Source: Variovorax sp. Sphag1AA (lineage in GTDB: Bacteria > Pseudomonadota > Gammaproteobacteria > Burkholderiales > Burkholderiaceae_C). Taken from it: a stretch of DNA of 64,000 nucleotides. A program made the position numbers and the translations under genes. The stretch is taken from contig NZ_JACHYC010000009.1 in NCBI RefSeq assembly GCF_014192575.1, positions 124,001 to 188,000 of the forward strand. The letters are read 5' to 3'. Position 1 is the first letter of the stretch. Every line of letters begins with the position of its first letter. Of this stretch, positions 52,328-60,125 are shown piece by piece. Below the pieces are notes generated by a model. The model had not been told where the DNA came from. It was given only the letters and a program-made list of their open reading frames with translations, and did not search any database.

Positions 52328-52969
52328 ATGACCTCCGCTCCCAACGCCCGCCGCCGCGCCTACTGGCTGAAGACCCTGCACGAATGGCACTGGATCAGCT
52401 CCGCGGTTTGCCTCGTGGGGATGGTGCTGTTCGCGGTCACCGGCTTCACGCTCAACCATGCGGCAAGCATCGAGGCCAAGCCCCAAGTCACCCATCGCAC
52501 GGCGAAGATCGATGCGCCCCTGCGCGAGCAACTCGAGCAGGCAGTGCCCGCAGCCAAGGCGAACAAGGGCAAGGCTGAATTGCCCGAGGCGCTCCAGGCT
52601 TGGATCAAGCACGAATGGTCGATCCAGACCTCGGACCGAGAGGCCGAGTGGACCGACGACGAAATCTATCTTTCGCTTCCGCGTCCGGGCGGCGACGCCT
52701 GGCTTCGCCTCAGCCTCGACGACGGCGAGATCGAGTACGAGCGCACCGACCGCGGCTGGCTGTCGTACTTCAACGATCTGCACAAGGGCCGCAACACGGG
52801 CGCGGCCTGGAGCTGGTTCATCGACATCTTCGCCGTGGCGGCGCTGGTGTTCTCGATCACCGGGCTGTTCATTCTCAAGATGCATGCGGGCAACAGGCCC
52901 TTCACCTGGCCGGTGGCCGGGATGGGGCTCGTGATCCCGGTGCTGCTTGCCTTGCTGTTCATTCATTGA
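52328..52969 (+). CDS. PepSY-associated membrane protein
   Basis: The 213-residue protein has an N-terminal membrane helix (about 22-45; HEWHWISSAVCLVGM), a periplasmic PepSY-like domain (about 50-150; DEIYLSLPRPGGDAWLRLSLDDG) and two more helices (about 160-183 and 190-212). It belongs to the PepSY_TM group found with siderophore receptors and reductases. His residues in the helices (LHEWHW, FNDLHKG) could bind heme or transfer electrons. It is the first gene of the iron locus, 19 bases before DUF2271. Confidence 0.9.
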   Translation: MTSAPNARRRAYWLKTLHEWHWISSAVCLVGMVLFAVTGFTLNHAASIEAKPQVTHRTAKIDAPLREQLEQAVPAAKANKGKAELPEALQAWIKHEWSIQTSDREAEWTDDEIYLSLPRPGGDAWLRLSLDDGEIEYERTDRGWLSYFNDLHKGRNTGAAWSWFIDIFAVAALVFSITGLFILKMHAGNRPFTWPVAGMGLVIPVLLALLFIH

Positions 52970-52988
52970 TCTCAGGAAAGAGGTTTTC

Positions 52989-53510
52989 GTGCAAGTTCGC
53001 TACTCCCTCGCTCTCGTTGCGCTGCTCGGCGCGCCGGCCTTCGCCGGAGGGCTCTCCGTCAACATCGAAGTGCCGCGCCTCAACGTCGCGGAGTACCACC
53101 GCCCTTACGTCGCCGCGTGGATCGAGCGACCCGACCAGTCGGTCGCGACGACGCTGGCCGTGTGGTACGACGTCAAGAACAAGGGCAACGCCGAGGGCGA
53201 AGGGACGAAATGGCTCAAGGACATGCGGCAGTGGTGGCGCCGCACGGGCCGCGAGCTGCAGATGCCTGTCGATGGCGTGAGCAGTGCGACGCGACCCGCG
53301 GGCAAGCACCAGATCGCCTTCACCGAAGGCTCGGTCGCGCTGCCGAAGCTGGCGCCGGGCGCCTACAAGCTCTATGTCGAGGCGGCCCGCGAAGTCGGTG
53401 GACGCGAGATCGTGAGCATCCCCTTCCAGTGGCCTCCAGCAAAGGCCGAAACCGCGACTGTCGCCGGCAGCAGCGAACTCGGCGAGATCAAGCTCGATCT
53501 CGCGCCCTGA
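52989..53510 (+). CDS. DUF2271 periplasmic protein with ApbE flavinylation motif
   Basis: The 173-residue protein has a signal peptide (cleavage near AFAGG, residue about 20) and a DUF2271 domain. DGVSSAT at residues 95-101 fits the flavinylation consensus Dxx(S/T)(G/S)AT, in which the last Thr (Thr101) receives FMN from ApbE. ApbE itself is encoded 1 kb downstream, in the same operon. The GTG at 52989 has GAGG 6 bases upstream. The predicted role is a covalent-flavin electron carrier on the periplasmic side. The motif is seen directly; the modification is inferred. Confidence 0.88.
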   Translation: MQVRYSLALVALLGAPAFAGGLSVNIEVPRLNVAEYHRPYVAAWIERPDQSVATTLAVWYDVKNKGNAEGEGTKWLKDMRQWWRRTGRELQMPVDGVSSATRPAGKHQIAFTEGSVALPKLAPGAYKLYVEAAREVGGREIVSIPFQWPPAKAETATVAGSSELGEIKLDLAP

Positions 53511-53541
53511 ACCTTTTCATCCTCGACACCGGGAATTCATC

Positions 53542-54342
53542 ATGAAGATTGCCACCCGCATTGCCTCGATCGCCCTCGCCCTTTCCGCCAGCGCCGCCGT
53601 CCACGCACATAACGTCTGGCTGCTGCCGTCGAGCACGGTGCTGTCGAAGGGCGACTGGATTACGGTCGATGCCGCGGTCTCGAACGACCTGTTCTTCTTC
53701 AACCATCGCCCGATGGGCCTCGACAACCTCGTCGTCACCGCGCCCGACGGCAGCACGATCAAGCCCGAGAACGTTCATGAGGGCAAGCTGCGCAGCGTGT
53801 TCGATCTGAACCTCGTGCAACCGGGAACGTACCGGGTTGCAGTGCTCAACGGTGGCGTCTTCGCGCGCTGGAAGGACAAGGCCACCGGTCAGGTCAAGCG
53901 CGCGCGTGGCACGCCGGAGAACATCACGAGCCAGATCCCGGCCGATGCGCAGGAAGTCGAGGTCACGCAGTCCGCGGGCCGCATCGAAACCTTCGTCACT
54001 GTCGGCAAGCCCAGCGCGCTGAAGCCGAGCGGCAAGGGGCTGGAGCTGATTGCCGCCAATCCGACGGATCTCGTCAAGGGCGAGAAGGCCACTTTCGCGC
54101 TGCACATCGACGGACAGCCGGCCAAGAACTTCGATGTGACGGTCACGCAGGGCAACACGCGCTATCGCGACAAGATCAACGAACTCACGGTCCACACGGA
54201 CGCCAACGGCCAGTTCTCGGTCACCTGGCCCGAGGCGGGCATGTACTGGCTCGAGGCCACCGGAAAAGACGCGAAGACATCGGTGCCCGCCGCCAAGGAA
54301 CGGCGCCTCAGCTACGCCGCGACTCTGGAAGTGATGCCCTGA
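53542..54342 (+). CDS. DUF4198 periplasmic protein
   Basis: The 266-residue protein has a signal peptide (cleavage near VHAHN, residue about 23). The mature protein begins HNVWLLPSSTVLSKGDW, the hallmark of DUF4198 (metal-binding, nickel/cobalt-uptake-like) proteins, then forms Ig-like sandwiches (NTRYRDKINELTVHTDANGQFSV). The mature N-terminal His could bind metal. It lies between DUF2271 and ApbE in the iron locus, where it may bind iron or present the receptor substrate. Confidence 0.88.
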   Translation: MKIATRIASIALALSASAAVHAHNVWLLPSSTVLSKGDWITVDAAVSNDLFFFNHRPMGLDNLVVTAPDGSTIKPENVHEGKLRSVFDLNLVQPGTYRVAVLNGGVFARWKDKATGQVKRARGTPENITSQIPADAQEVEVTQSAGRIETFVTVGKPSALKPSGKGLELIAANPTDLVKGEKATFALHIDGQPAKNFDVTVTQGNTRYRDKINELTVHTDANGQFSVTWPEAGMYWLEATGKDAKTSVPAAKERRLSYAATLEVMP

Positions 54343-54467
54343 CTTCCCCGGCGGACCAGACATCCCCGCGCGTTTCTTTCGCGACATGGGGAGCCGGTGG
54401 CTATGCAAACAGCGCCGCCCCGCGTCTCGCGGATCCGGCGCGCCTGCAAAGCCTGAGCGGCCGCACG

Positions 54468-55373
54468 ATGGGGACCACCTGGAGCGTCCGTCTGGACAAT
54501 CCGTCGATGGTGCCGCTCGAAGCCATCCGCGCAGCCATCGAGGAAGCGCTGGACGTCGTGATCGCGCAGATGAGCACCTGGGAGGCCGACTCGAGCATCA
54601 CGCGCTTCAACGAAGCGCCTGCGGGGAGCCGTCATGCGCTGGAGCCGGAATTCGCCGAGGTGCTCGCCTGCGGGCTGCGCTGGGCGGCCGCGAGCGGCGG
54701 CGCGATCGACCCGACGATCGGACCGCTGGTTTCGCTCTGGGGATTCGGCTCGCACGCCGCGGCGGTGATGAGCCTGCCCTCACCGTCCGACCTCGCTGCC
54801 GCGCGCTCGCGCATCGGCTGGCAGAAGCTGCAGTTCGATGACACGACACGCACGATCACGCAGCCCGGCGGCGTGCGGCTCGATCTGTCGGGTATCGCCA
54901 AGGGTTTCTCGGTCGATCAAGTTGCCGATTCGCTGAAGGCCCTCGGCCTTCGAGCCTTCCTCGTGGAAGTCGGTGGCGAAGTGCGCTGCCTCGGACGGCG
55001 TCCGTCTGGAGAGCCTTGGCGCGTGCTTGTCGAGGCGGGCACGCAATCGGTTCACATAGCGCTCGCCGACACGGCCATCGCGACATCCGGCAATCGCTGG
55101 CATGTGCATGAAGTCGATGCGCAGCGTTGGTCGCACACGATCGATCCGCGCACGGGGGAGCCCGTCGGACACTCGCTCGTTTCCGTCTCCGTGATCCATC
55201 CGCACTGCATGCACGCGGACGCGCTGGCCACGGTGCTCACGGTGCTCGGGCCGGAGGACGGCTTCGCGTTCGCGCAGCGACACAAAATCGCCGCACTGTT
55301 CGTCAAGGAAGACCAGGACGGCTGTCTTTCGTGTGCGACTGACGGCTGGATGGCGCAAGTCCACGCCGCATGA
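54468..55373 (+). CDS. apbE: FAD:protein FMN transferase
   Basis: The 301-residue ApbE-family protein has MGTTWSVRL, GAIDPTIGPLVSLWGF, LDLSGIAKGFSVDQV, VEVGGEVRCLG and the C-terminal IDPRTGEPVGHSL, plus ADALATVLTVLG with the Mg/FAD-binding Asp. It moves FMN from FAD to a Thr in a target protein. The likely target is the DUF2271 protein of the same operon. The frame stays open upstream and the last residues before the ATG (LQSLSGRT) look homologous, but no start codon with a site is seen there, so the start is uncertain. Its stop overlaps the flavoreductase start (ATGA). Confidence 0.93.
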   Translation: MGTTWSVRLDNPSMVPLEAIRAAIEEALDVVIAQMSTWEADSSITRFNEAPAGSRHALEPEFAEVLACGLRWAAASGGAIDPTIGPLVSLWGFGSHAAAVMSLPSPSDLAAARSRIGWQKLQFDDTTRTITQPGGVRLDLSGIAKGFSVDQVADSLKALGLRAFLVEVGGEVRCLGRRPSGEPWRVLVEAGTQSVHIALADTAIATSGNRWHVHEVDAQRWSHTIDPRTGEPVGHSLVSVSVIHPHCMHADALATVLTVLGPEDGFAFAQRHKIAALFVKEDQDGCLSCATDGWMAQVHAA

Positions 55374-56737
55374 ACGACTCTTCGTTGCGCGCCGTCGGTG
55401 CCGGCATGACGGTGCTTGCCTATGTGGCGCTCTGCACGAGCGTCTATTGGCGGCAGCGTCGGATTCGCCTCGAGAACGCGCGCGCGAGCGCGGCGCTCGC
55501 TGGCGGCGGTGCCGGCAAGCCGGCCCTGGTGCTTTTCGCGAGCCAGACCGGAAATGCGGAGACCCTGGCGTGGAAGACGGCGCGCTGGCTCCATGAACGC
55601 GGCACGCCTTCGCGATTGATGCCGCTCAACGATGTCGATGCAGACACCCTGCGCACTGCGGGAAGCGCCTACTTCATCGCGAGCACTTATGGCGAGGGCG
55701 ATGCGCCGGATGGTGCGAGCCTCTTTGCCGAGCGTGTCATGGGCGGCGCCGTCGCTGATCTGTCTTCGCTCCGATATGCCGTGCTCGCTCTTGGTGATCG
55801 GCAGTACGCCAACTTCTGCGCGTTCGGCCGTGCACTCGATGAGTGGCTTCAGGCGAAGGGCGCCAAGCGCCAATCCGCACGCATCGAGGTGGACAACGGC
55901 GATGCAGCCCAGCTCGCTGCATGGCAGGCTCACTGCAGCGGCAGCGATGCAGAGGCCGTCACGGAAAGTCCCGCCTCGGCACCGCAGCCGTGGCGACTCG
56001 TGCGGCGAACGTTGCTCAACGAAGGCAGCGTGGGCGGCCCGATCTTCGAGCTGGCTTTCACGCCCGCCCTGGGCCACGAAGCGCAGTGGGAGTCCGGCGA
56101 CACGGCGCAAATCACGCTCGACAGCGATCCAGGCCGGCCGCGCGAATACTCGATCGCATCGATCGGCGCAGACAGGGAAATGCAGTTCCTCGTTCGGCAG
56201 GAACGACACCCCGACGGCTCGCTGGGCGCCGCCTCCGGACTGTTGACGTCGACCCTCGTCATCGGCGAGACCGCGACCTTCCGCATCCGCCCACACCACG
56301 GCTTCAGGCTTGGGAGCAATGCCGACCGCCCGTTGATCCTCATCGGCAACGGAACGGGGCTCGCGGGACTTCGGAGCCATCTGCGCGCCAGAGCGGCGAT
56401 GGGCCAGCGCGAGAACTGGCTGGTCTTCGGCGAGCGCAACGAGCGATGCGATTTCCTCTGCCGCGCCGAGATCGAGGCATGGCAACGCGAAGGCGTCCTC
56501 GGTCGGCTCGACCTGGCCTTCTCGCGGGACCAGGAGGAAGCGCGCTACGTGCAACACCGTCTACTGCAGGCCCATGAGGACGTATCGCAATGGGTCGCTC
56601 GCGGCGCGGCGATCTATGTGTGCGGCAGCCTGAACGGCATGGCGTCGGGCGTCGACGCGGCGCTCAGGCAGATCCTCGGCGTCGAGGCGATGGGCGAGCT
56701 CTCCGCGAGCGATCGCTATCGCCGCGACGTTTACTGA
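55370..56737 (+). CDS. Membrane-anchored flavodoxin/ferredoxin-NADP reductase-type flavoprotein
   Basis: The 455-residue protein has an N-terminal membrane helix (about 10-27). A flavodoxin domain (FASQTGNAETLAWKTA, ASTYGEGDAPDG, ALGDRQYANFCAFG) and a sulfite-reductase-type FAD/NADPH reductase module (REYSIASIGAD, IGNGTGLAGLRSHLRAR, YVCGSLNGMASGVD) follow. It should carry electrons from cytosolic NAD(P)H via FAD and FMN. It resembles the SbnO/PiuB-linked siderophore reductases. It overlaps apbE by 4 bases and probably feeds the PepSY/DUF2271 flavin chain. Confidence 0.92.
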   Translation: MNDSSLRAVGAGMTVLAYVALCTSVYWRQRRIRLENARASAALAGGGAGKPALVLFASQTGNAETLAWKTARWLHERGTPSRLMPLNDVDADTLRTAGSAYFIASTYGEGDAPDGASLFAERVMGGAVADLSSLRYAVLALGDRQYANFCAFGRALDEWLQAKGAKRQSARIEVDNGDAAQLAAWQAHCSGSDAEAVTESPASAPQPWRLVRRTLLNEGSVGGPIFELAFTPALGHEAQWESGDTAQITLDSDPGRPREYSIASIGADREMQFLVRQERHPDGSLGAASGLLTSTLVIGETATFRIRPHHGFRLGSNADRPLILIGNGTGLAGLRSHLRARAAMGQRENWLVFGERNERCDFLCRAEIEAWQREGVLGRLDLAFSRDQEEARYVQHRLLQAHEDVSQWVARGAAIYVCGSLNGMASGVDAALRQILGVEAMGELSASDRYRRDVY

Positions 56738-56835
56738 GCGGATCCCTCTCTTCTTCCCTCGTTTTCGTTCGTCAGTTGAACGCGCGTCGTTGCTGCATTG
56801 CGACGAAATTGAGGATTTCGCGTTACATTTGTATT

Positions 56836-56854
56836 GCGATTCATTATCATTTGC
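56836..56854. promoter_or_regulatory. Candidate Fur box upstream of the siderophore receptor
   Basis: The minus-strand sequence GCAAATGATAATGAATCGC matches 13 of 19 positions of the Fur consensus. It lies 118 bases before the receptor ATG, in the 234-base gap after the flavoreductase gene. It shares its first eight bases, GCAAATGA, with the box at 52282. Confidence 0.65.
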
Positions 56855-56971
56855 GAGGTTTCGCAAACCGCGAATCTCAGACTTCAACCAGCCAATCGCC
56901 ACAGCCATCAGGCTCCATGCGACCAGCCAGTCGAGTTCTCTCTCATTTGCCTTCCTTCCAGGAGAACCTTC

Positions 56972-59269
56972 ATGGCTTACATCAAGAGCCGCAAGCATGC
57001 GCGCGTCTTGCCGCCGCTCGGTAGCGCGGCCGCTGCCACCCTCGTTGCACTCGCCCTCCCCGTCTCCGCTCAAACCTCCACGAACACCCTCAAGGAAGTC
57101 CGTGTCGAAGGCACCGCGTCGGACGTCAAGGTCGACAACTCGGCCAACCCCAAGTTCACGGCTCCGCTGGTCAACACCCCGCAGACGATCCAGATCATTC
57201 CCGAGACGGTCATGCGCGAGCAAGGCGCGACGACGCTGACCGAAGCGCTGCGCAACTCGCCCGGCGTCGGCACCTTCTTCCTCGGCGAGAACGGCACCAC
57301 CAGCACGGGTGACTCGATCTACATGCGCGGCTTCGACAGCTCGAGCAGCATCTTTGTCGATGGCATCCGCGACACGGGCTCTGTCTCGCGCGACACCTTC
57401 AACATCGATCAGATCGAAGTCGTGAAGGGCCCCGCCGGCACCGATACGGGCCGCACGTCGCCGACGGGCTACATCAACATGATCACCAAGAAGCCGCAGC
57501 TGTCCGACAGCTTCCTCGGCTCCGTGAGCATCGGCAGCGACGACTTCAAGCGCACCACCATCGACTGGAACAAAGTCCTGAGCGGCCCCGATGGCATCGG
57601 CTCGGCCCTGCGCCTCAATGCGTTCGCGCTGGATGCGGATGGCGCCGGCCGCGATGTCGTGAACAACAAGCGCTGGGGCATTGCGCCATCGCTCGCCTTC
57701 GGCCTGAATTCGCCGACGCGCTTCTACTTCGATCTGGTCTACGTCAAGCAGAACAACATCCCCGACGGGGGCGTTCCGACGATCGGCCTGCCGGGCTACA
57801 CGTCGCCCGACCCGACCCGCCGCTTCCTGACGACCGCGTCGCCCGTGGCTTCGAGCAACTTCTACGGAACGCAGTGGGACTTCGACAACGTGACGCAGAC
57901 CATGTTCACCGCCCGGTTCGAACATGACTTCACGCCCGACGTGACCCTGCGCAACACCTTCCGCTACGGCAAGACCGACCAGGACTACATGCTGACGTCC
58001 TTCATGGGCAGTTCGGCGAACCTGGTCACGCGCTTCCCCACGCAACCGCTGACCTGGACGATCGCGCGCAGCAATCCGACCAACAAGGATCAGGAAAACT
58101 CCATCCTGACCAACCAGACCAACGTCAGCGCGAAGTTCAATACCGGCAGCATCAGCCATACGATGAACGCCGGTGTCGAACTGATTCGCGAAGAACAGGA
58201 CTCGGTGGGCTACTACGGCCAGAACGCGACCGTCTTCGGTATTCCGGGCATCCGCAACAGCGGCAGCTGGCCCGCGGCCAACCTCTACTCGCCGAACCCG
58301 TACGTCAGCGGCTACCTCCGCCTGCCGAACGGCACGACCACGGCCGGCACGACCGACACCGTCGGCGTGTACGCATTCGACACCGCGAAGCTCAGCGAAC
58401 GCTGGATGCTGACCGGCGGCCTGCGCTTCGATCACTACTCGACCGATTACGCGTCGAGCGCCCTCAACGCGACCACAGGCGCGCTGACGCCGTCTTCGTT
58501 CGGCGTGTCGGGCAGTGAATGGACCGGCAAGCTCGGCGCCATCTACAAGCCGACCGAGAACAGCAGCGTCTACCTGGCCTACGGCACCGGCGCGCAGCCG
58601 CCCGGCGGCAACAACTTCACCCTCGCGGCGGGCGGAACCGGCAACAACGCGAACCGCACCGACTTCCTGCCCCAGAAGACCAAGACCTGGGAACTGGGAA
58701 CGAAGTGGGACGTGCTGGAAAAGAGGCTTGCCCTCTCCGCAGCGCTCTTCCGTACCGACGTGAGCAACGAAGTGGTGCAAGACGCCGTCAGCGGCAACTA
58801 CTACCAGACCGGCGAGAAGCGCGTCGAGGGCATCGAACTCGCCGCCGTGGGTGCGATCACCGACCGCTGGAGCGTGACGACCGGCTTCACGCATCAGAAC
58901 GCGAAGGTGCTCAGCGGCCCGTCGGTCCTCGCGGATGGCGGCTCGGTCCTGGCCTATACGCCGGAGAACTCGTTCACGGCCTGGACCACGTACCAGTTGC
59001 CCATCGGCCTGAGCCTTGGCATCGGCGCACGCTACAACGGCAAGATGCATCGCGGCACCGATGGCGCCATCGGCACGCCGGCGTATGTCGAGGACTACTG
59101 GGTCTTCGATGCGATGGCCGGCTATCGCATCAACAAGAACCTGGACCTTCAGTTCAACATCTACAACCTGACGGACAAGGAGTACGTGGCGGCCATCAAC
59201 AAGAGCGGCTACCGCTACACGCCGGGTGCACCTCGGACCTACCGCCTGACCGCGAACTTCCAGTTCTAA
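56972..59269 (+). CDS. TonB-dependent siderophore receptor (Fiu/CirA-like)
   Basis: The 765-residue receptor has a signal peptide (cleavage near VSAQT, residue about 35), a TonB box-like segment (TLKEVRVEG), a plug domain (TPQTIQIIPETVMREQGA, SIYMRGFDSSSSIFVDGI) and a 22-strand barrel ending RTYRLTANFQF. The closest family is catecholate-type (Fiu). AGGAG lies 6-7 bases before the ATG at 56972. It should import ferric siderophore when iron is scarce, in line with the Fur box 118 bases upstream. Confidence 0.95.
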   Translation: MAYIKSRKHARVLPPLGSAAAATLVALALPVSAQTSTNTLKEVRVEGTASDVKVDNSANPKFTAPLVNTPQTIQIIPETVMREQGATTLTEALRNSPGVGTFFLGENGTTSTGDSIYMRGFDSSSSIFVDGIRDTGSVSRDTFNIDQIEVVKGPAGTDTGRTSPTGYINMITKKPQLSDSFLGSVSIGSDDFKRTTIDWNKVLSGPDGIGSALRLNAFALDADGAGRDVVNNKRWGIAPSLAFGLNSPTRFYFDLVYVKQNNIPDGGVPTIGLPGYTSPDPTRRFLTTASPVASSNFYGTQWDFDNVTQTMFTARFEHDFTPDVTLRNTFRYGKTDQDYMLTSFMGSSANLVTRFPTQPLTWTIARSNPTNKDQENSILTNQTNVSAKFNTGSISHTMNAGVELIREEQDSVGYYGQNATVFGIPGIRNSGSWPAANLYSPNPYVSGYLRLPNGTTTAGTTDTVGVYAFDTAKLSERWMLTGGLRFDHYSTDYASSALNATTGALTPSSFGVSGSEWTGKLGAIYKPTENSSVYLAYGTGAQPPGGNNFTLAAGGTGNNANRTDFLPQKTKTWELGTKWDVLEKRLALSAALFRTDVSNEVVQDAVSGNYYQTGEKRVEGIELAAVGAITDRWSVTTGFTHQNAKVLSGPSVLADGGSVLAYTPENSFTAWTTYQLPIGLSLGIGARYNGKMHRGTDGAIGTPAYVEDYWVFDAMAGYRINKNLDLQFNIYNLTDKEYVAAINKSGYRYTPGAPRTYRLTANFQF

Positions 59270-59309
59270 CCACTGCTGCGGCGTCGCGCCCTGAGGGGCG
59301 CGACAATCC

Positions 59310-59336
59310 AGCCCCGCCGCCAGGCCGGGGCTTTTT
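59310..59336 (+). terminator. Rho-independent terminator
   Basis: AGCCCCG (59310-59316) pairs with CGGGGCT (59326-59332) over a 9-base loop, followed by TTTTT and a further T-rich stretch. It lies between the receptor stop and the oxygenase ATG, only about 20 bases before that ATG. Confidence 0.9.
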
Positions 59337-59357
59337 GCTTTTTGAAGGATCGACGAA

Positions 59358-60038
59358 ATGATGCTGCATGTGCCCCAAGTACTGAGTGCCGACGAAGTAC
59401 GCAAGATCCGCACGGCGCTGGATGCAGCCGACTGGATCGACGGCCGCGAGACCGTCGGTGCGCAAGGTGCGCAGGTCAAGCGCAACCGGCAGCTGCCGGA
59501 GCACTCCGCAGTCAGCCGCGAGCTGGGCGCGATGATCCTTGCCGCACTGGCACGCAATCCGCTCTTCTTCGCAGCCGCCTTGCCGTTGCGATTTGTTCCG
59601 CCGCTGTTCAACCGCTACGAAGGCGGCGAGCACTATGGCTTCCATATCGATGGTTCCGTGCGCGCGATACCCGCGACAGGGCAGCAACTGCGCACCGATC
59701 TCTCCTGCACGCTGTTCCTCGGAGAGCCCGATGAGTACGAAGGCGGAGAACTCGAGGTCGTCGACACCTACGGCACTCACGAAGTCAAGCTGCCGGCAGG
59801 TGACCTGATCCTGTATCCATCGACGAGCCTTCACCGCGTGCAGCCCGTGACGCGCGGGGCGCGCGTCTGCTCGTTCTTCTGGCTGCAGAGCATGATCCGC
59901 GACGATGGGCGCAGGAGCATGCTCTTCGAGCTCGACCAGACCATCCAGAAGCTTCGCGCCCGGCACGGAGAGAACGACGAGACCGTTGCACTTACCGGCC
60001 ACTATCACAACCTCTTGCGGATGTGGTCGGAGGTTTGA
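59358..60038 (+). CDS. PiuC/YbiX-family Fe(II)/2-oxoglutarate dioxygenase
   Basis: The 226-residue protein has the facial triad His96-x-Asp98 (HYGFHIDGS) and His159 (TSLHRV), with Arg169 for 2-oxoglutarate. The family is Fur-regulated PiuC/YbiX, always beside siderophore receptors. It may hydroxylate a siderophore or its breakdown product. GAAGGA lies 9 bases before the ATG. It is separated from the receptor by a terminator, so it is expressed by read-through or by its own promoter. Confidence 0.93.
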   Translation: MMLHVPQVLSADEVRKIRTALDAADWIDGRETVGAQGAQVKRNRQLPEHSAVSRELGAMILAALARNPLFFAAALPLRFVPPLFNRYEGGEHYGFHIDGSVRAIPATGQQLRTDLSCTLFLGEPDEYEGGELEVVDTYGTHEVKLPAGDLILYPSTSLHRVQPVTRGARVCSFFWLQSMIRDDGRRSMLFELDQTIQKLRARHGENDETVALTGHYHNLLRMWSEV

Positions 60039-60125
60039 GCGCCCATCGTTGCTGATCGTCCCGGTCGGCGCACCCGCGCTCGCAAGGCCTTTATTCATGA
60101 TATACCGCGCCATACACTTCTCTCC

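Noticed and set aside
56561..59611. A ~1000-codon minus-strand frame antisense to the siderophore receptor
   Set aside because: The receptor on the plus strand has complete family motifs, signal peptide and ribosome site. The antisense frame has none.
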